Part shown: positions 9,789 through 19,376 of the stretch, piece by piece
How positions within the stretch are numbered: position 1 is the stretch's first letter
Layout: every line of letters starts with the position of its first letter
Assembly (NCBI GenBank): GCA_015499985.1
Contig: JAAAUF010000617.1
Location: 1-25,179 of the forward strand
Length of the DNA stretch: 25,179 bases
Origin: Haplosporangium gracile
Taxonomy: Eukaryota > Mortierellomycota > Mortierellomycetes > Mortierellales > Mortierellaceae
Direction: 5' to 3'
Translations under genes and position numbers: made by a program
Notes under the pieces: model-generated
Database searches by the model: none
Told to the model about the DNA's origin: nothing
What the model saw: the letters and a program-made list of their open reading frames with translations, nothing else

Positions 9789-12155
9789 ATGCCAACCTCT
9801 ATCAAGCCAGAGGAACAACACATTCACATGACCCTGCGGTCCTCAGACAAGGACAAGAGCAAAGACAAGGACAAGGACGGCAAGAAGGACAAGAAGGACA
9901 AAAAAGAAAAGAAGGAAAAGAAGGAAAAGAAAGAAAAGAAAGAGAAAAAGGATAAAAAAGAGAAGAAGGAAAAGCGGGCCAGAAGCAGCGACTCTGACAA
10001 CGACGACGACGACTCTTCCTCCAACGNNNNNNNNNNAAAAAAAAAAAAAAAAAAGATAACAAAGACCAAGGACACTGACACCGACAGCATAAAGCCGGCG
10101 ATCAAGAGACTCCGTCACTTGGAATCCTCTCCCCTACCCGCCGAAACACCCCGCGACTCGACCCCCGAACCGGGCGCAACTCCCCAAGACGGAGAAGATG
10201 CCGTTCCCGAGAACTTGCGTCTGACCAGTTACAAGATCTCGCCTGCCACCATTGCAGCCTTGGCGACCCGGGGCATTCATGCATTGTTCCCGATCCAGGC
10301 CGAGACGTTTGATCATATCTTTAACGGACACGATGTGTTGGGACGGGCTAGGACCGGTACGGGCAAGACGCTTGCGTTTGCGTTGCCGATGGTTGAGATT
10401 CTTTTGAAGGATAAGACAGCCTCGACGGCAGAGCGTGGTCGTGCACCCCGGGTGCTTGTTCTTGGTAAGTCGTTGTCTTTGTTTTTGAAGGCAATGAAAG
10501 GAGTGTGTTTATTTTCGATTGCATTTTTTCTTTCTTTACTGCGGCTATTGTACTCATCGCTTCTTTTTTTTCTCGTATCATTAATAGCGCCAACAAGAGA
10601 TCTGGCAATCCAGGTGTCAAACGAGTTCACGTCCATCGCGCCCAATCTGAAATCCATCTGCGTCTATGGAGGCACACCTATGCACGAACAAACAACCTAC
10701 CTCCGCAACGGCGTTGATGTCGTCATTGGAACCCCGGGCCGATGCCTGGACCATATCAACCGTGGCAACTTGCGACTTGACAATGTCCATTTTGTTTGCT
10801 TGGATGAGGCTGATCAGATGTTGGATATTGGGTTTGCGGACGATATGGAGCAGGTTCTACAGCATGTTCAGACCCAGAAGGAGTCCCGCGGTCCCTCGGC
10901 ACCTAAGCATCAGACGTTGTTGTTCTCTGCGACGGCTCCTGAGTGGATTAAGCGGACGGTGCAGAAGTATCTGGATCCAAAGTACATTAATGTCGACCTA
11001 GTCGGTAACTCGCGAGTCAAGACGAACGAGAATATTCGACATTATGCGATCCCCTCGACGTGGCAGTCTCGCAAGGATGTGATTGGAGATGTGGTCGCTG
11101 TCTATGGTGGCAACAGGGGGTTGACGGTCATCTTTGCCAATACCAAGGCTGAGGCGGACGAGTTGGGATTGACGGATAAGTTGAGGGGAGACGCCAAGGT
11201 TCTGCATGGAGATATCCCACAAGCGCAGCGCGAGTTAACACTCCAGGGGTTCCGAGAGGCCAAGGTCAAGTGTATCATCTGTACCGACGTCCTGGCGCGA
11301 GGAATCGATATTCCGATGGTCGACCTGGTCATCAACTGTCAGCCGCCCAAGGATGTCGAGACTTACGTTCATCGATCGGGTCGTACCGGCCGCGCGGGTC
11401 GCAAGGGCGTCTGCGTCACTTTCTTTAAAGCCCAAGAGGAATACATGATCCAAAACATCCAACGCCGCGCAGGAATGGAAATGGTCAAGGTTGGCCCTCC
11501 ACAACCTCAAGACATCATCGCCGCTACTGCCCAAGACGCCGCAGATATTGTCGCCAAGGTCGTCAAGAACGTAATCCCAATGTTCAAACCCATCGCCGAA
11601 TCCATGGTCGCCGACGAGTTCAAGGGAGACACCATCGAAGCTCTTGCTGCGGCTCTGGCTCAGATCTCAGGGTACGGTGCGGGAGTCCGAGCTCGATCAT
11701 TGATGTCTGCCGCCGAAGGATTCACAACCATGATTTTCCATCTGTCACACGAGATCCAGCATGCGGGGTATGTGCGTAACATCTTGACACGCAATTTCCC
11801 GAAGCTAGGGTATGAGGACGTCAAGGGGATGCGGATGACCAAGGATATGATGAGCGTGGTCTTTGATGTCGTCTCGGAGAAAGTCGAGGTCGATGAAGAG
11901 AAGGGGACCATCTACTTGGGGGGCAACAAGTGGACGGATTTGGATAACATCCGCCTCGAAGTTGCAAAGACCCTGCCGGAACTTGAGCAGCGGATGGATG
12001 ATCGCCGTGGGGGGGGTGGAGGTGGGTACGGTGGTGGTCGTGGGGGTGGACGTGGTGGGTTTGGCGGTGGTCGCGGAGGTGGAGGAGGACGTGGTAGATT
12101 CCGTGGTGGACGCGGTGGAGGCTTCCGTGGTGGTCGTGGAGGTGGTCGTCGCTAA
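9789..12155 (+). CDS. DEAD-box RNA helicase with GUCT domain (DDX21/DDX50 type), 2 exons
   Basis: An ATP-dependent RNA helicase, probably nucleolar and active in rRNA processing as in the DDX21/Gu family. Exons 9789-10464 and 10588-12155 give 2,244 nt and about 747 aa, the count depending on a 10-N gap. The order is: a Lys/Glu/Asp-rich tail (about 20-90); Q motif with FPIQ (Gln170); motif I ARTGTGKT (187-194); motif Ia APTRD (226-230); TPGR; motif II DEAD (298-301); motif III SAT (339-341); TDVLARGIDIP; HRSGRTGRAGRKG; then a GUCT domain (about 557-665: EALAAALAQISGY, GFTTMIF). The C-terminus is RGG-rich (from about 698). The intron is fixed by restoring VLVL-APTRD, but has no stop and is divisible by three, so an unspliced reading frame also runs through. 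Confidence 0.93.
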   Translation: MPTSIKPEEQHIHMTLRSSDKDKSKDKDKDGKKDKKDKKEKKEKKEKKEKKEKKDKKEKKEKRARSSDSDNDDDDSSSNXXXXKKKKKKITKTKDTDTDSIKPAIKRLRHLESSPLPAETPRDSTPEPGATPQDGEDAVPENLRLTSYKISPATIAALATRGIHALFPIQAETFDHIFNGHDVLGRARTGTGKTLAFALPMVEILLKDKTASTAERGRAPRVLVLGKSLSLFLKAMKGVCLFSIAFFLSLLRLLYSSLLFFLVSLIAPTRDLAIQVSNEFTSIAPNLKSICVYGGTPMHEQTTYLRNGVDVVIGTPGRCLDHINRGNLRLDNVHFVCLDEADQMLDIGFADDMEQVLQHVQTQKESRGPSAPKHQTLLFSATAPEWIKRTVQKYLDPKYINVDLVGNSRVKTNENIRHYAIPSTWQSRKDVIGDVVAVYGGNRGLTVIFANTKAEADELGLTDKLRGDAKVLHGDIPQAQRELTLQGFREAKVKCIICTDVLARGIDIPMVDLVINCQPPKDVETYVHRSGRTGRAGRKGVCVTFFKAQEEYMIQNIQRRAGMEMVKVGPPQPQDIIAATAQDAADIVAKVVKNVIPMFKPIAESMVADEFKGDTIEALAAALAQISGYGAGVRARSLMSAAEGFTTMIFHLSHEIQHAGYVRNILTRNFPKLGYEDVKGMRMTKDMMSVVFDVVSEKVEVDEEKGTIYLGGNKWTDLDNIRLEVAKTLPELEQRMDDRRGGGGGGYGGGRGGGRGGFGGGRGGGGGRGRFRGGRGGGFRGGRGGGRR
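10027..10036. other. 10-base assembly gap (N) in helicase exon 1
   Basis: Ten undetermined bases lie between a Ser/Asp-rich acidic stretch and an 18-A run (10037-10054). The downstream frame stays open and in phase if the gap is really 10 bases. The true length, and so the number of Lys codons, is unknown. Confidence 0.98.
10465..10587 (+). other. in-frame, stop-free intron of the helicase gene
   Basis: The intron has donor GTAAGT and acceptor TTAATAG and is 123 nt long (41 codons). It has no in-frame stop. Removing it restores motif Ia exactly. If kept, it would insert 41 mostly hydrophobic residues just ahead of motif Ia. Confidence 0.88.
12002..12152 (+). repeat. Gly/Arg (RGG) repeat coding tract
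   Basis: GGT/GGA/CGT-rich sequence encodes a C-terminal run of RGG and RGGG units, common in RNA-binding nucleolar proteins and a target of arginine methylation. The DNA is repetitive and may vary in length. Confidence 0.8.
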
Positions 12156-12460
12156 ATATTTAGCTGCTCTGTTTGTACCATATCTTTTCATTTCCTTCTT
12201 CATTACTTTGCTTCTGCATTAAAAAATATCATTGGCATTTTTTTTTGTTGATTTATTTTTTGTTTTCTTTTTTGTTGTTAAAAATGGATTTTTTTAAAAA
12301 AAAAAAAATAATGTTCCTTAGATTACGATGGTGTCTCAAAATATGTTCTTCCAAAAACTGTCTTCCTCCTCCTCCTCCTCCTCCTGCCGACTCGGTATAT
12401 GTTGTTGTTGGTTGATGCCTGGTTGGATGTTGACCATGTGTGTTAATCCTGAAAAATGTT
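12156..12460. other. convergent 3' UTR region with (CCT)7 microsatellite
   Basis: These 305 bp separate the stop codons of the helicase (+) and the Hsp70-like gene (-). They are T-rich with an ATTAAA at 12218-12223 that could serve the helicase. A minus-strand AATAAA (TTTATT at about 12250) could serve the opposite gene, giving overlapping 3' ends. A (CCT)7 tract lies at 12365-12385. No ORF is convincing. Confidence 0.55.
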
Positions 12461-15400
12461 TTAACCGACCCATTGACAGACGGCGGTGACGGTCTGACCC
12501 AAGACCAAGGCTTCGGCACGAACTTCCGTCTCTCCGAAATGCATTTTGACCTCGACCAGCACCTCAGATCCAGGCATCATGCCAGGGATATCCGGCATAG
12601 GGATCTGGAAATCTCCCAGCTTCTTGACCGACGGCTCATCGACATAACGGGGCTCCTCCGCAGAGTCCGAGACATAGAGGGGACAGTCCAAGGGACGGGG
12701 GTAGCACCAGGTCATGTACTTCTTGGTCACACACTCTCCAAGGGCCACAGACTGACCAGGGTGGATATAGACCGAGAAACGATCCTTGCAACGTGTAGTT
12801 CCATCACGCGAGAGCGTCTTCTTCTCCTCTGGATCGACGCCCTGAACGAAATCCATGGCAGAATCGACTCCGTACCAACGACGGGCAACACGCGAGATAA
12901 TCGAGCCCTGATGGAGACCATACGTGACTGCACCACGGACAACCGCCAACTCTGCACGAGGAGGGACACGGACTTGACGACCGGACGTCGCAAACTTGGC
13001 CGTAACACGATCAAACAGGTACCTTGACGAACCGAATCCTCCGACCAAGAAAATAGCCTCACAATGGGTCTGCTTGAGCTGATGCTCAATCAAGTCCAAC
13101 ACATCCTTGACAACAGGGTCAAAGACTCGCTCGTGCAACTCCGAGACCATCAGCTTCAACATGCCTTCCTCCAGTCCAATGTCCAGATCGTTCGCGTCGG
13201 GCAAGTTGGGGATATTGGGCACCTGAAGGTACATTTCGGGGTCCGTTCCTGGGAAGATAGGCTTGGTCTGATTGACAAATGTGTCCATGATGGTTCCCCA
13301 TCCCATAGGCGTAAGAGGGTACTTTTGGAACTTTTCCCTCAAAAGCTTTTCCATGTTGGCATCCAAGAAGGCCGATCCACAGGACGCACCATGACCACGA
13401 GTCACCTCCCGCAAACTCCGAATACCCGTCTCGGGGTTCACATCCACAACTTCAAAGACAATCAGATCAACCGTTCCACCACCGGCATCGCAAATCAAGA
13501 ATCGGTCGTGCTTCTGGAGGTTGAATTGGTCGCCCTTGGACTGACAGTACATGGCGGCGGCTTCGGGTTCCGAGACAATAATCAGACGATGGGCCGGATC
13601 CTCCTCCTTAATCATTCCAGCACGGACAGCTGCCAGACGCATAACATGCTTGGCACGATCAGACCACATGGCGGGAACCGTCAGACAGTACTGGATGTGA
13701 GACTGGTCGTAGGTCGATCCAAAGTTCTTCATCGCCTCCTTGACAACGTGGCTATGGAACTTGCCCAGATAATCCGAGATTGCGTCCAGAGGTTTGATTC
13801 CTAAAGGCAAAGGTTCAATATGTTCCTGCTGGTCATCCAACTGCAACTTGAACTTGCTCAACAACAGATGCTTCTTGGCGTTGGGTGTCATCATCACCGC
13901 GCGTGCAGGATAACCCCAGTCCAGAAAGTCGGGCGAATCCAGTTTGTACAAGCTGATAGTCGGCACTTTTGGATACTGGTATGCTTGCTTGGGCCTACTC
14001 GATGGAAAGTTGTGGTTAGCACTTTGTTGTTATTTTCTTTCACCAACCATGGGAGGCTATTTTTCCTAGTCATTTCCTTTGTGCACCCAAGAAAGAGAGT
14101 AGATTCGATAATTGCAATTAAATCCAAATGAGCCGCCATTTGGTGTTTGAAGTTGCTTTTTTTCCGCTTTTTCTTGCCCAGATAAACGTTTGGCCCTCAT
14201 GCTGCGCGTACTTCTTTCTCTCTTGTCATAATTGCGCCGTCTTTTCGCTTTCGCCTCTTCTTCCTTTGCACTGTGCCATAGAGTGAGGAGTGGATTATCC
14301 GATGCCTTGTATTGCTTGAGTGGAGTGAAATATTCCTGAAATGCATGTGTTGTTGTCCTGCCTCCTTGATCCTGTGTTATTTGTTGTAATTGGTGACAAA
14401 TACGATTGTCTATTCTTTCTTCTTTTTACTTCTTCTGTCTCGCTGTGTTGCTGATTGTTGTTAAGTGACAAATACATGTCTTTTTTCGCACTTCTCTTCC
14501 TGCCTCCTTGACACTGTGTTGCTGCTGCTTGTTGTTGTTGGTGACAAATATTTGTTCTTCTCGTTCTTCCTTTTGCTTCTCCTAGCGCCAAAGTAAAAAA
14601 AAAAAACAACAACAACAACAACAAATGTCCTCATCCTCGGTGCCTGACCAACAAAAAAATCTTGTCCCTGTCTTTTTTTGGCTTTGACGAGGGTTATTTC
14701 TTTCCTGTGATGATGATGGAGATTGTCGAGTAGTGCTGCAGCTATCTTTATCCAGTCCACGGAGACTAAACTGCTGTTGCCGAGCATCTTCTCCCTTTTC
14801 TTTACTCACTCCTCGTTGGTCAGTCCTGCTAGCAAACTCGGCCGTAGTCAGTTTACAATTGTCACCAAAAGAAAGAAAGAAAAAAAAGAAAAGCGAGGGT
14901 CGACAAATAAACGGTTCTGAAGGGCTGTAGAGTTCTCCAGAGGCAGTGCGGTTGGCTCTCCTGCACTGTACGTCGTATGCTATTTACTGTATGCTGTGTT
15001 GGTGTAAGTGGATGAGAAAAAGAGTGTGATGGAGACTTACCAGGTGATGATCTCTTGGATTTCAGGATCCTTTCGGAAAGCGAACGCGCATCCAGTAAAC
15101 GTTGTTCCAAAGTCGATTGCCATCACGATGGGATAGTCCTCCTTGGGATCGCCTGTCAGTTTGCTGCCACCGTTGGATTTTCCTGCTCCCTGGAGGGGAG
15201 CCATATAGCCGGGGTTGTAAGCAGAGGCCTGGTATGCACTGCCAGACGAGGGAGGAGGAGTGGGGACAGGAATCTGATGTTGTTGGCGTGGTGGGTACAT
15301 TGCATTGGAGGAAGAAGGTGGGGCAGGGATACCACTGTGTTGTTGTTGATGCTGCTGCTGCTGTTGCTGCTGGTGGTGCTGTTGTTGTTGAAGATGGTGA

Positions 15401-15792
15401 GGTTGTGGCATTCCTGGGTACTGTGAATGTTGCTGTTGGCCGTTGTAGCCATAAGGGGATGAGGATGGTGGTGCGCTGATGGGTAGGTATCCACCTCCTA
15501 CGCTTGAGGAAGAGTATCCGCCTCCTCCTGGTGCTCCACCGTTTCCGTAACCGTTCTGACCGCTACCGCCGTTTTGGCTGGGTGGTGGTCCTGCTGATGG
15601 GGTTCCGGCGAGGGAGGTAAAGTGCATGGTTGCGGCACCGGGTGGAGGAGTGGAAGTGGCTGGTGGAGACTGTTGTTGATGACCGTTGGAAGGACGTGGG
15701 AGTTGAGCATGGGCCTGGGGAGGGGTGGATGAGCCTGGGACACCATTTGACTTCTTGTCCTTTGTGGATTTGCTTCCAAAGAACTTTTTCAT
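12461..15792 (-). CDS. Hsp70-like ATPase (HSPA12 type) with Q/P-rich N-terminus, 2 exons
   Basis: Exons on the minus strand are 15792-15041 and 13994-12461, giving 2,286 nt and 761 aa. Residues 1-220 are low complexity (Pro, Ser, Gly, Gln), with a Q/H run at 135-151. An actin/Hsp70-fold ATPase follows: phosphate-1 motif DFGTTFTG (227-234), YPKVPT (258-263), phosphate-2 DAGGGTVD (420-427), SEPEAAAMY (392-400) and adenosine motif VGGFGSSRYL (568-577). The C-terminal ~150 residues lack a recognisable Hsp70 substrate-binding domain or EEVD tail, which fits the HSPA12-like group widespread in fungi. The splice joins TG|G to restore ITWP. The single intron is 1,046 nt. Substrate and role are unknown. 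Large antisense ORFs on + are shadows. Confidence 0.92.
13995..15040 (-). other. 1,046-nt intron of the Hsp70-like gene
   Basis: Donor GTAAGT (revcomp of 15035-15040) and acceptor GAGTAG (13995-14000) bound the longest intron in the window, lying right after the phosphate-1 motif. Direct joining of the flanking exons gives a family-like sequence, so no internal coding exon is needed. It contains three diverged repeats (about 14355-14575) and a CAA tract near 14605-14623. I saw no RNA gene inside. Confidence 0.8.
14355..14575. repeat. three imperfect tandem repeats, about 72-76 bp
   Basis: The core GTGACAAATA recurs at 14393-14402, 14465-14474 and 14541-14550, spaced 72 and 76 bp. Each core is preceded by a CTGTGTT...TTGTTGT stretch, and two copies also carry CCTGCCTCCTTGA (near 14357 and 14503). 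A T/C-rich segment follows each core. The unit is diverged but clear by eye. It is not a known element to me. Confidence 0.75.
15340..15390 (-). repeat. CAG/CAA/CAC coding tract (poly-Q/H)
   Basis: The tract encodes residues 135-151 of the Hsp70-like protein, almost all Gln with His interruptions. Mixed CAG and CAA codons suggest selection or age, not a fresh pure triplet expansion. Confidence 0.85.
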
Positions 15793-17348
15793 GGTGCGGG
15801 GATGATGATTACAGTGGAGTTAGGTGAAAGAAGGAAGGGAGTGAGTGGAGGGATAAAAGAAGAAGGTAAGGGAGAGGGAGGGGAGGGGAGGAGAGAGAAG
15901 AAGGGAGGGAGGGATGGCGAAGGTGGGCGACGAAAGCGAGAAAAGGATGATGAAAGGATGGAGAAAGGAGAAGGAAAGTAAGAAAATATGATGGCTGGAG
16001 TCAATAAAAAGACGAGGAGGAGGAGGAGGAGGAGGACGGGCAGATAGACAAAGAGAGAAGGAGAATGCAAGGGCAAGCGTGGACTGGATGGATGTGCGAT
16101 ACTATTGGATGAGAAAGGAAGGCAAAAAAGCGAGCTAAACTTGTATCTGAATATATGTAGGATGCACAAGGAAGGAGGTGCATGGAGAAGAGGAGAAAGA
16201 AAAGAAGAGCAAGAGGAACAAAGTCCTCAAATAATATGTCCGCGCTATGTACGAAGGGAGAGAGGAAGGGAAAAGTGGCTGGCTGCGAAGGTGGAGTGGA
16301 GTAAAGAAGGGGTGGAGTTGGCCTAGGGCGAGGACAGTGGAAAGAAAGGACTATGGAAGGAGGAGGAAAAGGAGGTAACTTGGAGCATTCGAACAGTAGA
16401 AAGAAAGCGTCGAAGCAAGCACCGCCCTTCAACACAATAACACCGACAACAACGGCGGGGCAAGTCGACATGATGCTTACTCGCTGCGAGAGAGAGGATA
16501 ATTAAATTACAGACTACTTTTTTCTACTCCTCTTTCACCTGCACTCGCCACTGTTATTCCGTTACTACTCCTACTAGGCATACAAAAGGAATTGTCACCA
16601 ACACACCGGTACAGCCACTGTTCAACCTACACGATGGGCTACCCGTTTTCCTCTATACATCTGCTGCTCCTGTTTTTTGTTCATGTCCTTCCTATACCTT
16701 TCTCGATCCTGCACCAGTTTCAAAAAATGCAAATCACTTCCTATGAGCATACTGGTAGTTTTCCAGAAGGGAAACGCGTCTGTTGTCTGCTCTTTTGATG
16801 ATGACAAACCCACAGGAATGAATTAGCCCGCTCTGGACTATTGTTGCTTCTGATTCGTAGGCGCTCATTCTTGATGGAGAGTAGGAAATTAAGCATTAAG
16901 CATTCAAGCGCAGCGCGTTTCTTCTACTTGCTGTTGTTCTATCATCTTCCCTTCCTTCTATCCAAGGCCCTTTAAAATACTGACAAACCAAAAAAAATAT
17001 ATTTTGCTTTTGTTTGCTCATGCAGATCTAATCCTTTGAAAATATGCCATTCACCCCACAGGCAAAACAAACAATGAATAACAATGGCGCAGTTAGACAC
17101 GCCATCGTCAAAAGAAGAATATGAACTCACTCAGAGAAGGGTAAACTCTCTTCCATCGTGGTCTTGCGCATTGGTAATGCACATTCCGCTGACCTCAAAT
17201 CGATGACCCGCCGCATATAAAAAGACAGACTGATCCGGCTGTCTCCTCTTTTCCTTATTCTAACAATTTTATCTTCACCCTTATCTATCCTATTCACTCT
17301 CACACCCATCCCCACTTTACCCATACTCATACTCCTACAACACACACA
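15793..17348. promoter_or_regulatory. divergent promoter region, Hsp70-like / oxidoreductase
   Basis: About 1.56 kb lies between the two starts. From 15793 to about 16400 the plus strand is strongly purine-rich, so the Hsp70-like leader is pyrimidine-rich; it contains a (GAG)n run (16014-16036) and G-rich clusters. A minus-strand ORF 16471-16001 starts plausibly but dissolves into Ser/Pro/Phe low complexity; it may be an upstream ORF or leader exon. The oxidoreductase side has an ATTGG (17170-17174), a TATAAAA (17216-17222) and a C/T/A-rich leader up to 17348. Confidence 0.55.
17170..17222 (+). promoter_or_regulatory. core promoter of the oxidoreductase: inverted CCAAT and TATA box
   Basis: ATTGG at 17170-17174 is a reverse CCAAT box, and TATAAAA stands at 17216-17222, about 42 bp downstream. 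The start codon follows 127 bp after the TATA box, leaving a leader of roughly 100 nt. This is the clearest TATA promoter in the window, often a sign of a regulated, not constitutive, gene. Confidence 0.55.
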
Positions 17349-18566
17349 ATGACCGGAGAAAGAACAATCAAGGCTGCCCTTTACGAAGGCGTCAACCCCT
17401 CAGCTCCCCTCCTCAAGGTGACTGATCTTCCTGCCCCGATCGCGAACAACGGTGACGCAGTCGTCAAGATCCTCGCCACCCGCGTCGTCAGTTATGCCAA
17501 GGATGTCCTCGATGGCACCCGCCCTTACCCCAACCTCCTCCCCATGGTCCCTGGTCCCGGAGGTGTCGGCATCATCCAGTCCGTCGCCCCCGGTGCGATT
17601 CATATCAAGCCCGGTCAAATGGTTTTTATCGATCCTACGGTCCGATCTCGTGACCACCCTGTCACACCTGAGGCCATGCTTCAGGGTCTGATCGCCTTTG
17701 GTAGAGGCAAAGAACTCCAAAGAGTCTGGAACAATGGCTCTTGGGCCGAGGAGATGTTGGTCCCCCTCGAGAACCTGACTGTTATCCCCGAGAGCGTCCA
17801 GGCCAAGTTTAGCCCTGCCGAGTTGACCTCCATCAGCAACTATGCTGTCCCTCTTGGAGGACTGTACCCCAACCTCCGCCCAGGCCAGACGGTGGTTATT
17901 ACAGGCTCGACCGGTATGTTTGGTTCCTCTGCTGTCGCAGTCGCGTTGGCCCTGGGAGCGCGACGCGTCATTGCCTCGGGACGGAACAAGAAGCAGCTCG
18001 ATGAGTTTGTAACGCTCTATGGATCCCGGGTTGCTCCTGTGGTGACGACGGGCGATGTGGCTAAGGACACCCAGGCGTTTTTGGAGGCTGCTGGAAAAGG
18101 GTTTGATATTGATGTCTCGTTCGATATCCTGCCACCTCAGGCCACGTTTGGTGCTGTTCAATCGTCCATCCTTGCATTGAGGAATGGCGGCACTGCCGTC
18201 CTCATGGGAGGCCTTAACTCTTCCGCCGAGGTAAACATTCGGCGATGGTGCGATGGCTATTAATGTTTACCCCTTTTCTTGTCGTCGTCGTCTTTGACTT
18301 GTAAACAAAAAGTCTCACACACCTTCTACTACTGTATAAAATAGATCCCATACCCTGCGATTATGAACAAGGGCCTCACGATCAAAGGTCACTTCATGTA
18401 CGACCGCACAGGACCGACCACCATTATTGGTTTAGTCGACGCTGGTCTGCTTAAGCTCCAGCACCGTCAGGAACCCAAGATCTTTAAGCTGGACGAGATC
18501 AATGATGCTGTCGAATGGTCTGCTGCACACCCTGGTGCATTCGATGCTACTATTGTCCTTCCATGA
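17349..18566 (+). CDS. MDR-superfamily (alcohol dehydrogenase-like) oxidoreductase, 2 exons
   Basis: Exons 17349-18230 and 18345-18566 give 1,104 nt and 367 aa. The GroES-like N-terminal domain has an MDR-type PGPGGVG turn (near residue 72) and PGQMVF. A Rossmann fold follows with VVITGSTGMFGSSAV (Gly186, Gly189, Gly192) and ASGRNKKQL, whose Arg suggests NADP(H). The C-terminus has GHFMYDRTG and IFKLDEINDAVEW, a usual MDR ending. The catalytic zinc ligands are absent: the usual CxxS/D Cys region reads VVSYAKDV, and GHE is replaced by PGP. No four-Cys structural zinc lobe is seen. It is probably a zinc-free reductase of the quinone-oxidoreductase kind; the substrate cannot be told. The intron is fixed by GAG|ATC joining in phase 0. 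Confidence 0.88.
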
Positions 18567-19376
18567 TCAACACAATGACTGAGCACAGACAACATATTTA
18601 AAATAAAGTTAGTAAAATGCCTCTTCCAATGGCATGTTCAAATATTATTGCTGACTTGCTTTGTCTGCCCACATGGTCGGCGAGAGGACCAGCTGACTAC
18701 GGCATCCCGTCCCTTTTTCCTTGCTTTCCCAAATCATCTGCAAAACCAGGTGGAAAATCGCTTGGTCGAGCGACAATTGAGCTTCCCTTTATGCAACTGG
18801 CTGGTGCTTTTTTTGCTTGTTTCCATTTTCTTTTTCCGCATTGCTCGGTTTGTACACACCCTTATCCTGCATATCTGCTTGCTGCTGTGGTTGTCCCGCT
18901 GTCCCGTCCTCTTGCAACAACTCAAGCAATCGCCCCTTTTCCACTTCAGATCCCACCAACACAACCCGCCCATCCACTACCCACCAGCGCCGTGCCCTTT
19001 TTGAGTCTTCTTTCCAGTTTTCTTCGAGCTTGATTTGTGCGCATTTTGTGTCTCCTTTCCTTCTGTCAATGCCTGACAACCCTTTTTTTTTGTGTTGTCG
19101 TTCTGCCTCACCCCGTTTCGTCCTTTCAACCTTTTCATCATCCCGCATCCCTTTTTTCTTTGGTTTTCCTCGTGCTATTTTGTGTTTCTTTTCCTTTCTT
19201 TTTGTTCTTCTTCCTCATCTTCCCTTTCCTTTCCTTTCCTCACCATCCTGTCCGCCGTACCAAAAGTACACGCAACCACCAAAGCCAACCCACCACCACC
19301 ACCACCACTACCCAACTTGCGACCAGGAAAAAAAAATACAAATCAAAGAAATATCAAATTCCTGAATAGTAGGAAA
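18567..19376 (+). promoter_or_regulatory. intergenic region / pyrimidine-rich promoter of the orphan gene
   Basis: This 810-bp stretch holds the 3' end of the oxidoreductase gene, then an increasingly C/T-rich coding-strand tract (about 18780-19260) and a CCA-repeat stretch (about 19276-19312) before an A-rich leader at ATG 19377. ORFs here are Phe/Ser/Leu/Pro low complexity from the pyrimidine bias and do not look like proteins. Confidence 0.55.
18602..18607 (+). terminator. candidate polyadenylation signal of the oxidoreductase
   Basis: AATAAA lies about 36 nt after the TGA stop ending at 18566, a usual distance for a poly(A) signal. Confidence 0.45.

Noticed and set aside
9732..12155. Helicase as one uninterrupted 807-aa ORF
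   Set aside because: The 41 extra residues break conserved motif Ia, and the insert has clear GTAAGT and TAG splice sites; the upstream ATG at 9732 lies in leader-like sequence.
12440..13804. Two plus-strand ORFs of 195 and 246 aa opposite the Hsp70-like gene
   Set aside because: They are antisense shadows of a strongly conserved coding exon; the codon bias of the real gene keeps the opposite frame open.
16001..16471. 156-aa minus-strand ORF upstream of the Hsp70-like gene
   Set aside because: The first ~30 residues look passable, but the rest is Ser/Pro/Phe low complexity from the polypurine tract, and no clean donor joins it to the main gene. At most it is an upstream ORF or leader exon.
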